This document shows positions 43,882 through 54,561 of a stretch of DNA of 64,000 bases, one piece after another. The first letter of the stretch is position 1. Every line of letters begins with the position of its first letter. The stretch comes from Chloroflexota bacterium (GTDB taxonomy: Bacteria; Chloroflexota; Anaerolineae; Anaerolineales; Villigracilaceae), in assembly GCA_024224815.1 (NCBI GenBank), contig JAAENC010000496.1:154805-218804 (forward strand), given 5' to 3'. The position numbers and the translations under genes are program-made. A model generated the notes under the pieces. It was given only the letters and a program-made list of their open reading frames with translations, was not told where the DNA came from and searched no databases.

Positions 43882-46800
43882 CTATTCTGGCTGAACGTCC
43901 ATTAGTATGGCGCGGACGGCGATGCGATAGTCGTAACTATCCAGTTTTTCGTCGTAACCCTGACAGGTGATGAGGGTGATCCAATCGTATTCTTCGTGAT
44001 TTAGGATCGAAAGATCGTTGGGCCAGACTTTTCTTTGTGTTCGCACCTGATAGGTGTAACGCTGCCCATTAGCATGGAGGATAACTTCGTCGCCCCATTT
44101 TAGGGTGTGTAAGTCTACAAAGGGTCCTGGGCTACCATCTGCCAGATAGACATGGGCAGTAATAGCGGTATTACCCGGTAAGCCGAGGTAGGCTGTGCTT
44201 TCTAGGTAGCCTGCTTTAGCGTCGAGCCAGGTGAGATCCCAGCCATCATCTTTAAGGGGAACGCCTACGATGGGTAATTGTGCGTTTAGTTTCGGTATAT
44301 CGATCCAGGTTGCGCCTACGTTTTGGTATTTCTTGGTAGCAGGTTGTTTGGGGAGCGCTGTAATGCGATTTGGGGCAAAACCTGTTGAGGGCAAGGCTGG
44401 GACGTTGATTTCTACCGAAGATGTACGTCCGTAATCATCTATATTGGCTTGATCTGCGGGGTCGTACCAACGCTCGGTCGAATCTTCGTTATATTCTGAT
44501 TGTTCTACCGGGGAACCATCGGGTTGTGGGTCAATTGGTAAACTGGTCCATTCGACATTGGCTTCGTTGGTGACAGGTGCGGGACCAATAAATTCGGTTT
44601 CAAAGGTCACTGTTGTGCTTGCTCTATTTGCACCATCGTTGAGAGGGAAATAATCCCAAGTGAGGGTAATCGTTCTTGTAGCTGAATCATAATCAAAGGA
44701 ATCGTAAGGTATAGGCGCACCAACACTTATGCTGCCAGCTACATATTCTAATGCATCGGGAAGGACATCTGTAACAATTACATCATAAGCATCTGCAGCA
44801 CTTATATCAGTTTGGTAAATTTCAATGCTGAAGGGGATAATTGAACCAAGATTGGCTGTAGTTGTGGTTGTTGTTTTGGTGATGTCCATATCCGGCTCGA
44901 TAATTTCAACCGGATCTGCTTGCCCATTTCGTTCTTCGCCTGTCCATGTCCAGAGAACCTGGTTGTTGAGATCATCTACTCCATTTACATTTGATGCAAT
45001 ATCCAAAACGATTACATGGTATTGCACTGTAATATTTTCGTCTGTTGAGCCGCTATTGGTTACATCGCCAAATTCAAAAATGACATTGTGCCCGGTATTG
45101 GTCACATTTGGGTCACCGGAAGCAGCTGGGCAAGCGGCATCAAGGCCTCCTGTTTGCGTTGTTGTAACATTTGTTGAGCTAGAAACCGAGACACCAATAC
45201 AATCATCGAAAGCAAGCCCATTTTCCATTGTGTCTAATGCTTTGAGAGAGTACATTGTTCCTGGCGGGATTGTGAGTTGAATCTGATAGGTTAGTGTCTC
45301 TCCGATAAAGACTTGCGTCCCTGGAGAATCGTCTTCGCTAGTTGCGATCAAGGATTTGGCAGTGGTAGCAAGTTTGAATACACCAAAATCGACACGTGGT
45401 TCGTTGGTTGTACCTGTACTATGATCGAGAGATGCTTCATTCCCTGGTGTAAGCGTGACAACTTTAGACTGAATATAACCTCCAGAGCCTGTTGCTCCGC
45501 CAGTTTCTGAGCCATTGTCATCATTATCGTTTGTATCAATATCTGCATCCGGAGCAGGTTCGTAATAGCTGCTAGCTCCTTCACTTGTAACATAGCCTAC
45601 TAAAGTTTCTGTACCTTCAAATTCAGAAGCGGGGATACGAACAACATAATCTCCTGCGGGTAAGCCTGTGAAGCTATATTCGCCCGTTCCCCAACTGCCA
45701 CTTCCTGTGATTGCTGATGCAAGTGCTGACCCAACAGGGTTGCCTGAAGAATCGACGGCGTAAAGTTCGACTGTTACACCATCAATACCGGTTTCACCGG
45801 ATGTCACTTTCCCATCATAGTCTGAATCGAGCCAAACAAGATTGCCAAGGTTCATGGTATAGAAACCAAAGTCTACGGTCATATTGGCTTGGTCATCGGG
45901 TTGCCCTTGCCCGCCAGTATCAACATCCGTTTCATTTTGTGGCTCGTTATAGGTCGGCCCAAGCGTTAGAGGTTGGGCTATCACACCACCGCTAAAGGTA
46001 CCGCTACTTTGTAACATACCATTATCGTCGAGATCGATATTCGTATCAGGGTCGGGAGCAATGGATTCTGTAAGGGCTCCACTTGAATTACGACTTGTAC
46101 CGGATGACCAATACTCTTCTAAAACAGCGCTGCTACCAAAATTGTCTGATGATAATACAACCGTATAATCACCTGCCGGCAGATTGTTGAAAAGGTAATA
46201 TCCATCTGCATTTGTCAAAACACCATCTGTATTGTCATCTGTTGTTCCCAGAATGCCATCCGGACCAACCTGAATTTCAGATGACCCATCACCATTATAG
46301 AGATGGATACGCACGCCATTTACGCCAACTTCACTTGTTCCCATTGTGGAATCGTTGTTTGTGTCGAACCACACACGATTACCAATTGAGAAGACCGGGA
46401 AGAAGCCAAAATCAATGGTCAAGTTACTGTTAGCGTCTGTTTCGCTCCAACGCCCACGCGAGCCTGGAACAGGGCCATCCCAACCTGTTGGGCCAAAATC
46501 ATCATTTGTCGGGGAGCCGGGATCGGTTTCAGCACTAAGCTCGCTTTCGCTAATCGGTTCGTTATCAAGCAACAGGATAATAACCCCACTGGAGATACCA
46601 TTTGTATAGGGCGTACCATTATCTACACCGTTATCATCACGGTCAGTATTTGGCGTATAAGTATTACCACTCACACCGACATTTTCACTTCCGGTTGGAT
46701 TACTGCTATTAAGATCGTGCAAAGCACCTTCCGCTGTTCCTGATCCACCTGTGGGGTCATAACTAGATGTAAAATTACCCGCCGGAATATGGATATAGTA

Positions 46801-49800
46801 ATTATCACCTGCTACCAACCTATCAAATAGATAGTATCCACCGGTATTTGTTATATCGAAGGTAATGAAAGTATCAGGCGTAGCACCTGTCATTTGTAAA
46901 CCGGATGTAGTATTTGTGTCTCTCCATAATTCAAGGCGTACATTGTTGATTGGAACTTCGCCTCCATCCATGATACCGTTATTCGAGTTGCCGCCACTGG
47001 CACCATTATCCAAAAAGACACGGTTTCCAATGCTCATTGGCTTGAAGAAGCCAAAATCGATGGTCAGATCACTAAGCGCATCTGTTTCACCAAAGCGACC
47101 ACGCGAATCAGGACCATCCCAACCCGTTGGATTGTTAGATGCGTTTCCGGGTGCTCCGGGATCTGTTTCGCCACTCCCCGTTTCACCGGTTGGATAACCA
47201 GTCATGGTGGTCATATTAATAGTTGTAGAAATGACTCCGTGCGGAGAAAGGGCTGCGTTCTCAGGGCTGAGACGATCAATACCATTGTCCAAACTGTCAG
47301 TATTATTAGAGGCATTATCGTAAGTTGTCGTACTACTGGTGTAACCCAATAAAACGCCGGGGGCAGCCGGCAAGGTTCCTCCGCCATCCGGATCAAAACT
47401 GGCACTAAAGTTACCTGAATCAACGCCAACAATATAGTTTCGTTGAGCCAAATCATCAAAAAGATAATAGCCATTGGCATCTGTCAGATCGTATAATATC
47501 CAATCATCGGTGCGATCGCCAATCACACCAAGATCGTCAGGCGCACCATCTGTATTGTCATCCAAATAAAGACTGACACGTACATTAGCAGGCAAATTAC
47601 CTTCGCCGGCATCTTTTTCACCATCATTATCATCATCGTACCAAAGGAAATTACCCAAACTCTGCGGGGGAAGAATAAATCCGAAATCCACCGTCAGATT
47701 ACTGTTGGGATCTGTTTGCTCATAAAGACCAACATTATTTGGACCATAAGCTGTGGTATCTGAACTCAGATCAACCTCGGTGCGAGGGTTAACTTCAGGA
47801 GTTGGGATCGTAGTCGAATTTTGTGGCTCAGTTGTATAAGCCATTTCAATTTCAGGGCTTGTTATACCGTTAGATAGCGGGTTTGTGTCATCAATCCCGT
47901 TATCATCCATATCTTCAAAGTCGTCTGCAGGAGTAGTTGTTTGATTGCTATCAAAGCTACTGAGATAACCTTCTAAAGGTCTGGGGGTAGCTTTTATTTT
48001 AAAATTCCAACTGGACACCCAAACATAATAGTCACCCGGCTGTAAACGATCAAAAAGGTAATATCCATTAACATCAGTACCAACTTCTTCAATAAATGTA
48101 TCGCGACCACTGGTAGCACCTGTTCTTTTTAATCCAGATGAGCCATTTGTCTCACGCCAAAGTTGAACACGAACATTCGCCACCCCTGCCTCTGTGCCAT
48201 CCTGAATGCCGTTGTTATACCCTGCCGTGCTACCGACACCATCATCGATCCAAACACGGTTGCCTAAACTCATGGGCGGGATAAAACCAAAGTCAATAGT
48301 TAAGTTGCTTGTATTATCTGCTTCGCCAAAACGACCACGAGAATTCGGCCCATCCCAAGCAGTGGGATTGTGCGCCAAACCAGTATCGGTAGTGTCGCCG
48401 CTAAGGTGAGCTTCTCCAGTTGGCTCGCTTGGTGTTACTGCTAATTCAATTACACTACTAATAACACCATCATCATGTGGAAAGTCTGTGTTGACACCAT
48501 TATCATCACTATCCATATTAGGCGAATTCGTATTCCCTGCCACTCCAGCATTTTCTGTCCCCGTGGGTTGGCTGCTATACCAACCTTGCAAAACACCAGG
48601 AGCTGCAGATAATGGGCCGCTGCTATTGCCATCTAAACTATCATCGGGATCAAAGTCAGGGTCATCAAAGTTCCCCGCTGCAACTTTGACAAAATAATTC
48701 CCAGGATCAAGATTGTCAAAAAGGTAAAAACCGCCTGAATCGGTCACATCAAAGCGGATCAATTCATCATCTTGTGGTTTTCCATCACCGTCACCATCGC
48801 GATAGAGTTCAACACGCGCGCCAATAACAGGGAGCTCATCTATTTGCCGAATGCCATCATTTAGCACACCTGTTAAATTACCGCCGGAATCTAAGCCATC
48901 ATCGAACCAAAGGTGATTACCGATACTAAAAGGAATGTCGGTGCCACCAAAGAAACCAAAATCTACAGTTAAATCACTATTGTCATCCGTTTCACCATTG
49001 AGACCGCGGCGAGCACCATCACTACCATCTTTATCATCATCAGAAAGATCGTCTTCTACTCTGGGTTCATTTTCAGATGAAAGTTCAATAGTTGGGCTGA
49101 AGACTTCAAGACTAGGAGTAGGTGCTGCATTGGTATCAATACCATGGTCTTCCTTATCTACGTTAGCATCCAGCGGAGTGGTTGTATACTTTGAGATTGC
49201 TGGTGTACCTGTGCTACTGTGCAAACCATAAAGCGGATCACCTGAGTTATCAAAATTGCTTGCCGGGATTCCGACAATGTAGTTTCCTGCAGGAAGATTA
49301 CTAAAGAGATAGTAGCCTGCTTCTACGCCAGGCCCTGCCACATCCGTTATGGTTGTAGCAATGGGGTTATTAATATCATCCGGAGCTCCATCAGTATTTG
49401 CATCTTCGTATAGGTGAACAAGTACTCCGCCAATACCGGGATCGGCATCATCAGGAGCATTAATTGTGCCGCTATTATCTGAATCGCGCCAAACGCGATT
49501 ACCGATACTAAAACGTTCAGGGATGGTAATACCAACTTTGCGCGGTTCGGAGGCGAGGAGGTCGGCATAATGATCATTGGGGTTAGCAGGTGTGTGATCG
49601 TAAGAGCCAACATGCGCAAAGGAGTTCCAGGCAATTTCTTTTGTCTGGGCATCGTCTTGGTCGAATCCGCTGGGGGGGGCATCCTGTGGGATGGACATGA
49701 GCATGCCAAAACGGAGTTCGTCACCATCGGCAACAGCGTATGCGATCTCGTCAGAAATTAATCTGATGCGGTAGGCGCGTACTGTTGACCAATCTGCTAC

Positions 49801-52665
49801 AGTTGTTGTCCAATCGTTTGTACAACCATTTGGTGTTGTAAGATCAACGTACTCATCAAAAACTTCGGCACGGCATGGATTGGTCGAAAAACTATATTCG
49901 ATTTCAAAATCACCTGTAGAAAGCGTTCCAGGGCCTTGAATAAATTGCACCGGTCCGATCAGGGCCGGGCGAAATTCAGATTTTCGGGCATCATTGGTTA
50001 AGGAGCCGCCGGAGCCTGTATCACCCCAGTAGGGCAAAATATCGTAGAGGACGTATTCCAACATTGGCACATTGCCTTCGTTGAAAATACGTATATTGTA
50101 TTCAAAATCATCCAGATCAGGGTGTGTTGTCGGCGAAACATATTCATCTGGGCCTAAAGCGCCTTCAGGATAGGCTTGGGAAATACAAGGGTAACGCGTA
50201 AAGTGATTGGTACTGGACACGCTACTCAGACCAACATCACTACCATCAGGACACCTATTATCAGCTGGCGGCACATTAGGATCAAGCTGCCATGCAGTAA
50301 AAGTTTCGTGGTCTACGACGATAGCATTTTGCCACCCTACAGTATCGTCGATACTACGAATCCATTTCTCGCCACGCAAGGCTGCAGAACGTTCTACTCT
50401 GTATGTATCGGGGTTTTCACAAGAATCTTCGGCTAAATTGCTATCGCCATCCACATCTCCGCTATCAGGGCCACGTGAGCCATTTTCACAGCGAATATTG
50501 GCCGTATCTGTAGCAGAAAAAAGTTCATTTGTGTAAGTGCCTGGAAGAGTACCCGGCAAAACGCGAGCATAAAATTCAACAGTAACAGTATGATTACCAT
50601 AATCCAGCGGTTCTATATGCAGTTTTGGGCTGGCTTCAGCATTATTATTCCATCGCCAGGTTAGCGTTTGGCCTGCTTGTGTAAAACTAGGCGCTGCATC
50701 TACTGTATAGCCCGTCCCTGAGGCTGGCAAGGGATTTCCATCAAAAAGAATATCTCCTTGGCGTACGAAAACCAAATTAGCAGGCATGATATCTCGAATT
50801 GCAAGACCATCCAATGCCACAGAGGAGCGCTCGGTTACTTCTACAGAGATGGTATAGCGCAATGTATCATTGGGGAGAATGGTTGAATCCGCGGTGAAAT
50901 TATCGATATTCGGGTCGCCCCATTTGTCGTAACTTTCTCCGGGAGTTTCTTCTTTAGAAGTGCGTAGACTGACAAAATCCTGATCTACTGTCATTGGCTC
51001 AAGATCACAATCAGCCGGATTATTGCCTCCCACGAGATTGCCACCACTATCACGCCTTCTGGCAACTAAACAGTTCTCATAAGTTTGAGGAAGTGTAGCG
51101 GGGTCAACATAATTAAGCGAAACAGCAGTGGGAGTATCGTCTGTGGTATCTGTGGTGCTAAGACGCGGTGTAATGCGGATTTCAGGCGCACTGCTAAAAG
51201 ACCAATCGAAGGGTAAACCGGGTTCCCAATTTCCGTCACGATCAGAATCGTGTTCAAAATTCCAACGGACGGCGGTGATATTATTAGGCAACGGATCGTA
51301 AAGGGTATTTTCGTTATACTCTTCATAATCCCCTACGCTACCTAATTTGGTCCAATCTGAGGAGATATCTATATCTGGAGAATCGTATGTGGAGATATAG
51401 ACTTCGGCACGGACAATATCAAATAAGGGAGTGCCATCCAGTTCCTGCGCCCAAGCACCGCTGGTAATTTGCATGACCTTCAACTCATCAGGCAAATAAT
51501 CAACCAAAACGACTTCATTAGCGGGGTAATTGGTGGCATTTGTGTCCAGAGCAAGAAGAAAACGCCCTGTACCATGGATCCCAACCGGATCGCCAGTATC
51601 ATCTTTACTGTAATTAACTCCTTCAACAACATCTTGCATATCATGCGTTACGCCTTCAGTACCGGAGCCATAACAATCTGGGCAGGGGCCTCCACTATCG
51701 TCTACATAATCAGCAGTTGCGTCGACTGAGTTAGTAAGGCCCGTATCTGTATTATCAAAATCTGTTGAATTAAAACGTATGGTTACGTAGCGCGTGACAC
51801 AGTCCGGAGGGGTAACCGGTCCAGTGATGCTCCAAACTACGGTATCTGGTGTGGGGTCAGCATTATCTGTATAAACGCCAGAATTGGTAGCAGAGATAAA
51901 CTCTACTCCTAAGGGCAAGGTGTCAGTGATCGTAATATTGGTCAATGCCACATTGCCACTGGTTGTATTTGGGCAAAGGCGTAATCTATAGGTGACGTTT
52001 GTGTCAACAGTTGGGTTAATAGAAGGGCTATATAGCGTTTTTTCTAAGCTCCAATCAGGAGAGACTGTTTCAATAGTTATTGTTGGGGCATCGGAAGTAA
52101 CGGGGTCTAACCAGTCTGACTCGCTCAGCGGTTTAATTTTTCCGACAACTTGATTGTCAATCGTATCTGGTAATGGGCGCATATCATAATTGACACGTAC
52201 TGCAATGACAGCATCGGCTTGTGAACCGTCAAGAAATAAATTATCAGTTTTGGTAATAGTAACTGTGCCACCACTTTCTGATAATGTATAGCCATTTGGG
52301 ATGGAAGATTCTGCGGGGAGATAGGTAAAATCTGTTGATAAAACATCCGTAATTTCAAGCTCACCACAATCAGTTGTCAAACTGCTACATTGAAAACGGA
52401 TTCTGTAAAAGATCGTGTCCCCTACTTTGGCAGATGTAATGTTGCCATCAATTGTTTTGGTAAGTAATAGGTTTGCCACGGCCGCAAGAGGGCGCGGCTC
52501 ACCGCTTTCCATAACGGGAGCAAGTTCAGGTTCAAGAGCGGGAGCAGCTTGGGCATCCCCTAAATTATTATTAAGGGGCATGGCTACTTGAACACCTAAG
52601 AAAATAAAAACAAGAAAAAGCCGCATAATTGGGCTAATACCTTTTATAAATCGAAATGAGTTCAT
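43882..52665 (-). CDS. Giant DUF11/SdrD_B surface protein with C-terminal sortase domain
   Basis: A 2927-residue secreted protein. The ATG at 52665 is chosen because it opens a normal signal peptide (hydrophobic core at about 13-30) and has AGAGG upstream; a TTG at 52734 is possible. Several DUF11-like beta domains occupy about 45-1040. Seven SdrD_B-type repeats begin at about 1050, 1247, 1463, 1667, 1876, 2092 and 2271, each opening with (F/M)S(I/L)GN.(V/L)(W/F).D, with Ca-binding Asp-rich loops and YYLF..L.(A/P)G.Y cores. Two DUF11 domains follow at about 2430-2735. Then comes LPSTGF at about 2757 with no membrane helix after it, then a sortase domain (about 2775-2925) with His in TAITAHVY, Cys in TLITCQGYD and Arg in YRIAVRA. 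Substrate motif and enzyme thus sit in one chain. No cell-wall anchor tail is present. Confidence 0.88.
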   Translation of the reverse strand: MNSFRFIKGISPIMRLFLVFIFLGVQVAMPLNNNLGDAQAAPALEPELAPVMESGEPRPLAAVANLLLTKTIDGNITSAKVGDTIFYRIRFQCSSLTTDCGELEITDVLSTDFTYLPAESSIPNGYTLSESGGTVTITKTDNLFLDGSQADAVIAVRVNYDMRPLPDTIDNQVVGKIKPLSESDWLDPVTSDAPTITIETVSPDWSLEKTLYSPSINPTVDTNVTYRLRLCPNTTSGNVALTNITITDTLPLGVEFISATNSGVYTDNADPTPDTVVWSITGPVTPPDCVTRYVTIRFNSTDFDNTDTGLTNSVDATADYVDDSGGPCPDCYGSGTEGVTHDMQDVVEGVNYSKDDTGDPVGIHGTGRFLLALDTNATNYPANEVVLVDYLPDELKVMQITSGAWAQELDGTPLFDIVRAEVYISTYDSPDIDISSDWTKLGSVGDYEEYNENTLYDPLPNNITAVRWNFEHDSDRDGNWEPGLPFDWSFSSAPEIRITPRLSTTDTTDDTPTAVSLNYVDPATLPQTYENCLVARRRDSGGNLVGGNNPADCDLEPMTVDQDFVSLRTSKEETPGESYDKWGDPNIDNFTADSTILPNDTLRYTISVEVTERSSVALDGLAIRDIMPANLVFVRQGDILFDGNPLPASGTGYTVDAAPSFTQAGQTLTWRWNNNAEASPKLHIEPLDYGNHTVTVEFYARVLPGTLPGTYTNELFSATDTANIRCENGSRGPDSGDVDGDSNLAEDSCENPDTYRVERSAALRGEKWIRSIDDTVGWQNAIVVDHETFTAWQLDPNVPPADNRCPDGSDVGLSSVSSTNHFTRYPCISQAYPEGALGPDEYVSPTTHPDLDDFEYNIRIFNEGNVPMLEYVLYDILPYWGDTGSGGSLTNDARKSEFRPALIGPVQFIQGPGTLSTGDFEIEYSFSTNPCRAEVFDEYVDLTTPNGCTNDWTTTVADWSTVRAYRIRLISDEIAYAVADGDELRFGMLMSIPQDAPPSGFDQDDAQTKEIAWNSFAHVGSYDHTPANPNDHYADLLASEPRKVGITIPERFSIGNRVWRDSDNSGTINAPDDADPGIGGVLVHLYEDANTDGAPDDINNPIATTITDVAGPGVEAGYYLFSNLPAGNYIVGIPASNFDNSGDPLYGLHSSTGTPAISKYTTTPLDANVDKEDHGIDTNAAPTPSLEVFSPTIELSSENEPRVEDDLSDDDKDGSDGARRGLNGETDDNSDLTVDFGFFGGTDIPFSIGNHLWFDDGLDSGGNLTGVLNDGIRQIDELPVIGARVELYRDGDGDGKPQDDELIRFDVTDSGGFYLFDNLDPGNYFVKVAAGNFDDPDFDPDDSLDGNSSGPLSAAPGVLQGWYSSQPTGTENAGVAGNTNSPNMDSDDNGVNTDFPHDDGVISSVIELAVTPSEPTGEAHLSGDTTDTGLAHNPTAWDGPNSRGRFGEADNTSNLTIDFGFIPPMSLGNRVWIDDGVGSTAGYNNGIQDGTEAGVANVRVQLWRETNGSSGLKRTGATSGRDTFIEEVGTDVNGYYLFDRLQPGDYYVWVSSWNFKIKATPRPLEGYLSSFDSNQTTTPADDFEDMDDNGIDDTNPLSNGITSPEIEMAYTTEPQNSTTIPTPEVNPRTEVDLSSDTTAYGPNNVGLYEQTDPNSNLTVDFGFILPPQSLGNFLWYDDDNDGEKDAGEGNLPANVRVSLYLDDNTDGAPDDLGVIGDRTDDWILYDLTDANGYYLFDDLAQRNYIVGVDSGNFSASFDPDGGGTLPAAPGVLLGYTSSTTTYDNASNNTDSLDNGIDRLSPENAALSPHGVISTTINMTTMTGYPTGETGSGETDPGAPGNASNNPTGWDGPDSRGRFGETDALSDLTIDFGFFKPMSIGNRVFLDNGASGGNSNNGIMDGGEVPINNVRLELWRDTNTTSGLQMTGATPDTFITFDITNTGGYYLFDRLVAGDNYYIHIPAGNFTSSYDPTGGSGTAEGALHDLNSSNPTGSENVGVSGNTYTPNTDRDDNGVDNGTPYTNGISSGVIILLLDNEPISESELSAETDPGSPTNDDFGPTGWDGPVPGSRGRWSETDANSNLTIDFGFFPVFSIGNRVWFDTNNDSTMGTSEVGVNGVRIHLYNGDGSSEIQVGPDGILGTTDDNTDGVLTNADGYYLFNNLPAGDYTVVLSSDNFGSSAVLEEYWSSGTSRNSSGALTESIAPDPDTNIDLDDNGMLQSSGTFSGGVIAQPLTLGPTYNEPQNETDVDTGGQGQPDDQANMTVDFGFYTMNLGNLVWLDSDYDGKVTSGETGIDGVTVELYAVDSSGNPVGSALASAITGSGSWGTGEYSFTGLPAGDYVVRIPASEFEGTETLVGYVTSEGASSYYEPAPDADIDTNDNDDNGSETGGATGSGGYIQSKVVTLTPGNEASLDHSTGTTNEPRVDFGVFKLATTAKSLIATSEDDSPGTQVFIGETLTYQIQLTIPPGTMYSLKALDTMENGLAFDDCIGVSVSSSTNVTTTQTGGLDAACPAASGDPNVTNTGHNVIFEFGDVTNSGSTDENITVQYHVIVLDIASNVNGVDDLNNQVLWTWTGEERNGQADPVEIIEPDMDITKTTTTTTANLGSIIPFSIEIYQTDISAADAYDVIVTDVLPDALEYVAGSISVGAPIPYDSFDYDSATRTITLTWDYFPLNDGANRASTTVTFETEFIGPAPVTNEANVEWTSLPIDPQPDGSPVEQSEYNEDSTERWYDPADQANIDDYGRTSSVEINVPALPSTGFAPNRITALPKQPATKKYQNVGATWIDIPKLNAQLPIVGVPLKDDGWDLTWLDAKAGYLESTAYLGLPGNTAITAHVYLADGSPGPFVDLHTLKWGDEVILHANGQRYTYQVRTQRKVWPNDLSILNHEEYDWITLITCQGYDEKLDSYDYRIAVRAILMDVQPE

Positions 52666-52800
52666 CACAAAAAACCTCTCCCAAAGAAAAGACCCAAACA
52701 AAATGAGTGGGTCGGTTTCGCTCTTGCTCCTCAATAACTTAGCCAGACAAAGCTGGCAGCGGCCAATTCAGTTACTGGATCTTCGCATCCAAAAACAAAT

Positions 52801-52829
52801 ACTATAAAATCATTACAAATTCATTGCAA
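52801..52829 (-). promoter_or_regulatory. Promoter of giant surface-protein gene
   Basis: On the minus strand TTGCAA, 17 bp, then TATAGT. It gives a leader of about 125 nt. The -35 lies within a run of roughly 11-bp direct repeats (CATTACAAATT, CATTGCAAATC, TATTAAACC), the form of OmpR/PhoB-type activator sites. A second TATAAT lies further upstream at about 52850. Confidence 0.55.
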
Positions 52830-52934
52830 ATCTATTAAACCGTATAAATTATACAGCAGAAGGGGTAAATACGAATTTACATTTATGTAATGTAGGCTTG
52901 AAAAGATAGTCCTTTTGTCCTGCTTTTCCCTCCT

Positions 52935-52992
52935 ATTTAAAATAGCCGCCTATTCATATGCACAAAGAAGGCACATAAAAATAGACGGCTAT
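52935..52992 (-). terminator. Terminator after DegP-like protease gene
   Basis: ATAGCCGCCTATT (52942-52954) and AATAGACGGCTAT (52980-52992) are inverted repeats matching at 12 of 13 positions. On the minus strand a T-rich stretch follows. The remaining gap 52666-53027 holds the leader and promoter of the giant gene and no other coding sequence. Confidence 0.55.
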
Positions 52993-53027
52993 AGATTAGA
53001 GAAAAACTACATTAGGAGACAATAATT

Positions 53028-54560
53028 TTACGGGGTATAGACTTTTAGATTATCAAAACCGATAATCAGTCCGGGGTCATCAAAGACACCACCAGCAAGG
53101 CCAACAAAGCCTTGAGAAAAACTTGCATCTGAATCAACAACACGCGCTATGATCTGATTATCTACCGAGAGAGTCAGTTCGTTTCCTATACAAGACGCCG
53201 AAATATTCATTGCACCTTTATTGACCAAAGATGAAAGATTATCCCAATCATAGAGGGCAATAAATTCACCATTCAGGTATTTATATATAATGAAATAACC
53301 GTCTTCATCAACTTCTAATTGGTAATAATTATTATTATCAACATAACGACACATAATACCCATCCCTCCTGTCCCATTTGCCGATTGCAATACCTGAACA
53401 TCTGCGCTGACGATCACATCGCTATATTGCGTATCATTATTTCCCCAAACCGAATAATTTGCTTCTCTAACATCAATCACATATTGTCCATTTTGATAGC
53501 CTGAAGAACCGGAGTCTGTGTTTTGCTCGCTCCAGCCACTACTTGCGGATGAAAAATCATCTTCAAAGATCATGCTGCCGGCTGGCTGCTCCTGAACGAC
53601 AGGTGCCGGGCCTGTTTTTTCTACAAAGCTCACTTCGCCACGTTTCGCAGCATCGATAAGGGGAAGCGCCAATTTGATGGGTCTTAACGCATTGATAAAT
53701 CCGCCTGTGGGGACACAATTATCGAAATCATCTACAACACCATCTCGATTTGTATCTGCCAAAACACGACAATCGACAAATTGATCGTTCCCTCCGTAAC
53801 CAAGCTGGGTCGGCACGCCGATTAGCTCATTATTGCTATTAACAGCCAACCCGCCACTGTTCCCGCCCGAAATGGTTGCCGATGTTTTAATAAAAGCACG
53901 CTGCCCGACACCATCTTCCGCTGTAAAACCACCTACATCGCCTGATGTAAGCGTAATTGTTACCCCGCCAATCCCCGGGTAGCCCATAATTGTCAGGTCT
54001 CCGCCTAACTCAAGCGCATCTGAATTGCCAAGAGGCACAGCAGGGAGATTTAGCGTAGCATAATCTACAGGCGTTCCGTTCATATCAGCAACAACACGAA
54101 TTACGGCCAGATCCAAACCTTCATCCACTTGCATTACTTCGGCATAATATTTTGGCTCCGCCGGGTAGTTTGGATCAACGGTAAAGGCGACCACCAGATC
54201 TTCAACATCGTAAAATTTATCTGAAAGCACTACATGTGCATTGGTCAAAATAAGCCCATCGGCAGAAATAATTGAGCCGGAACCAGACCAACCTTCTAGC
54301 CTTTCACCATCCACTTCTACAACGGCAATAATCTGCACCACAGACTCATAAAGTTTTGCCGGGGCTGTACTATTTTCGCTCGAAGATTCCTGAGGCGCGT
54401 TAACCGGCGGCGCATTAACGGGCGCTTCAGTGGCAACTGTATCGTCAGAAAAAGCCAACAAAGCACCAAATCCGCCTAAAAGCACGACTGCTCCTACGCA
54501 TATCACAACCAAAGTGATCACACCACATGTTATTAATGTCGTCTTTGTATTTTTACTCAT
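53028..54560 (-). CDS. Membrane-anchored trypsin-like protease with C-terminal LamG-like domain
   Basis: A 510-residue protein; the ATG at 54560 has GAGGAG 7 nt upstream and sits 2 bp after the previous stop. A membrane helix (about 9-35) and a Pro/Ser/Thr-rich linker lead into a DegP-like S1C protease with catalytic His in LTNAHVV, Asp in GLDLAVIRV and Ser in SGGNSGG. Before the protease domain ends there is a Ca-binding-type loop, DTNRDGVVDDFDNC. The C-terminal 180 residues form a LamG/DUF1080-like jelly roll (FEDDFSSASSGW..., DNNNYYQLEVDEDGYF). No PDZ domain is present. It likely acts in quality control or processing of surface proteins such as its giant neighbour. Confidence 0.85.
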   Translation of the reverse strand: MSKNTKTTLITCGVITLVVICVGAVVLLGGFGALLAFSDDTVATEAPVNAPPVNAPQESSSENSTAPAKLYESVVQIIAVVEVDGERLEGWSGSGSIISADGLILTNAHVVLSDKFYDVEDLVVAFTVDPNYPAEPKYYAEVMQVDEGLDLAVIRVVADMNGTPVDYATLNLPAVPLGNSDALELGGDLTIMGYPGIGGVTITLTSGDVGGFTAEDGVGQRAFIKTSATISGGNSGGLAVNSNNELIGVPTQLGYGGNDQFVDCRVLADTNRDGVVDDFDNCVPTGGFINALRPIKLALPLIDAAKRGEVSFVEKTGPAPVVQEQPAGSMIFEDDFSSASSGWSEQNTDSGSSGYQNGQYVIDVREANYSVWGNNDTQYSDVIVSADVQVLQSANGTGGMGIMCRYVDNNNYYQLEVDEDGYFIIYKYLNGEFIALYDWDNLSSLVNKGAMNISASCIGNELTLSVDNQIIARVVDSDASFSQGFVGLAGGVFDDPGLIIGFDNLKVYTP

Positions 54561-54561
54561 C

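Noticed and set aside
44825-45280. 151-codon open frame opposite the giant surface protein
   Set aside because: The repetitive Thr/Val codons of the real gene give long antisense frames. Several similar ones occur along the gene, with no ribosome sites or domains.
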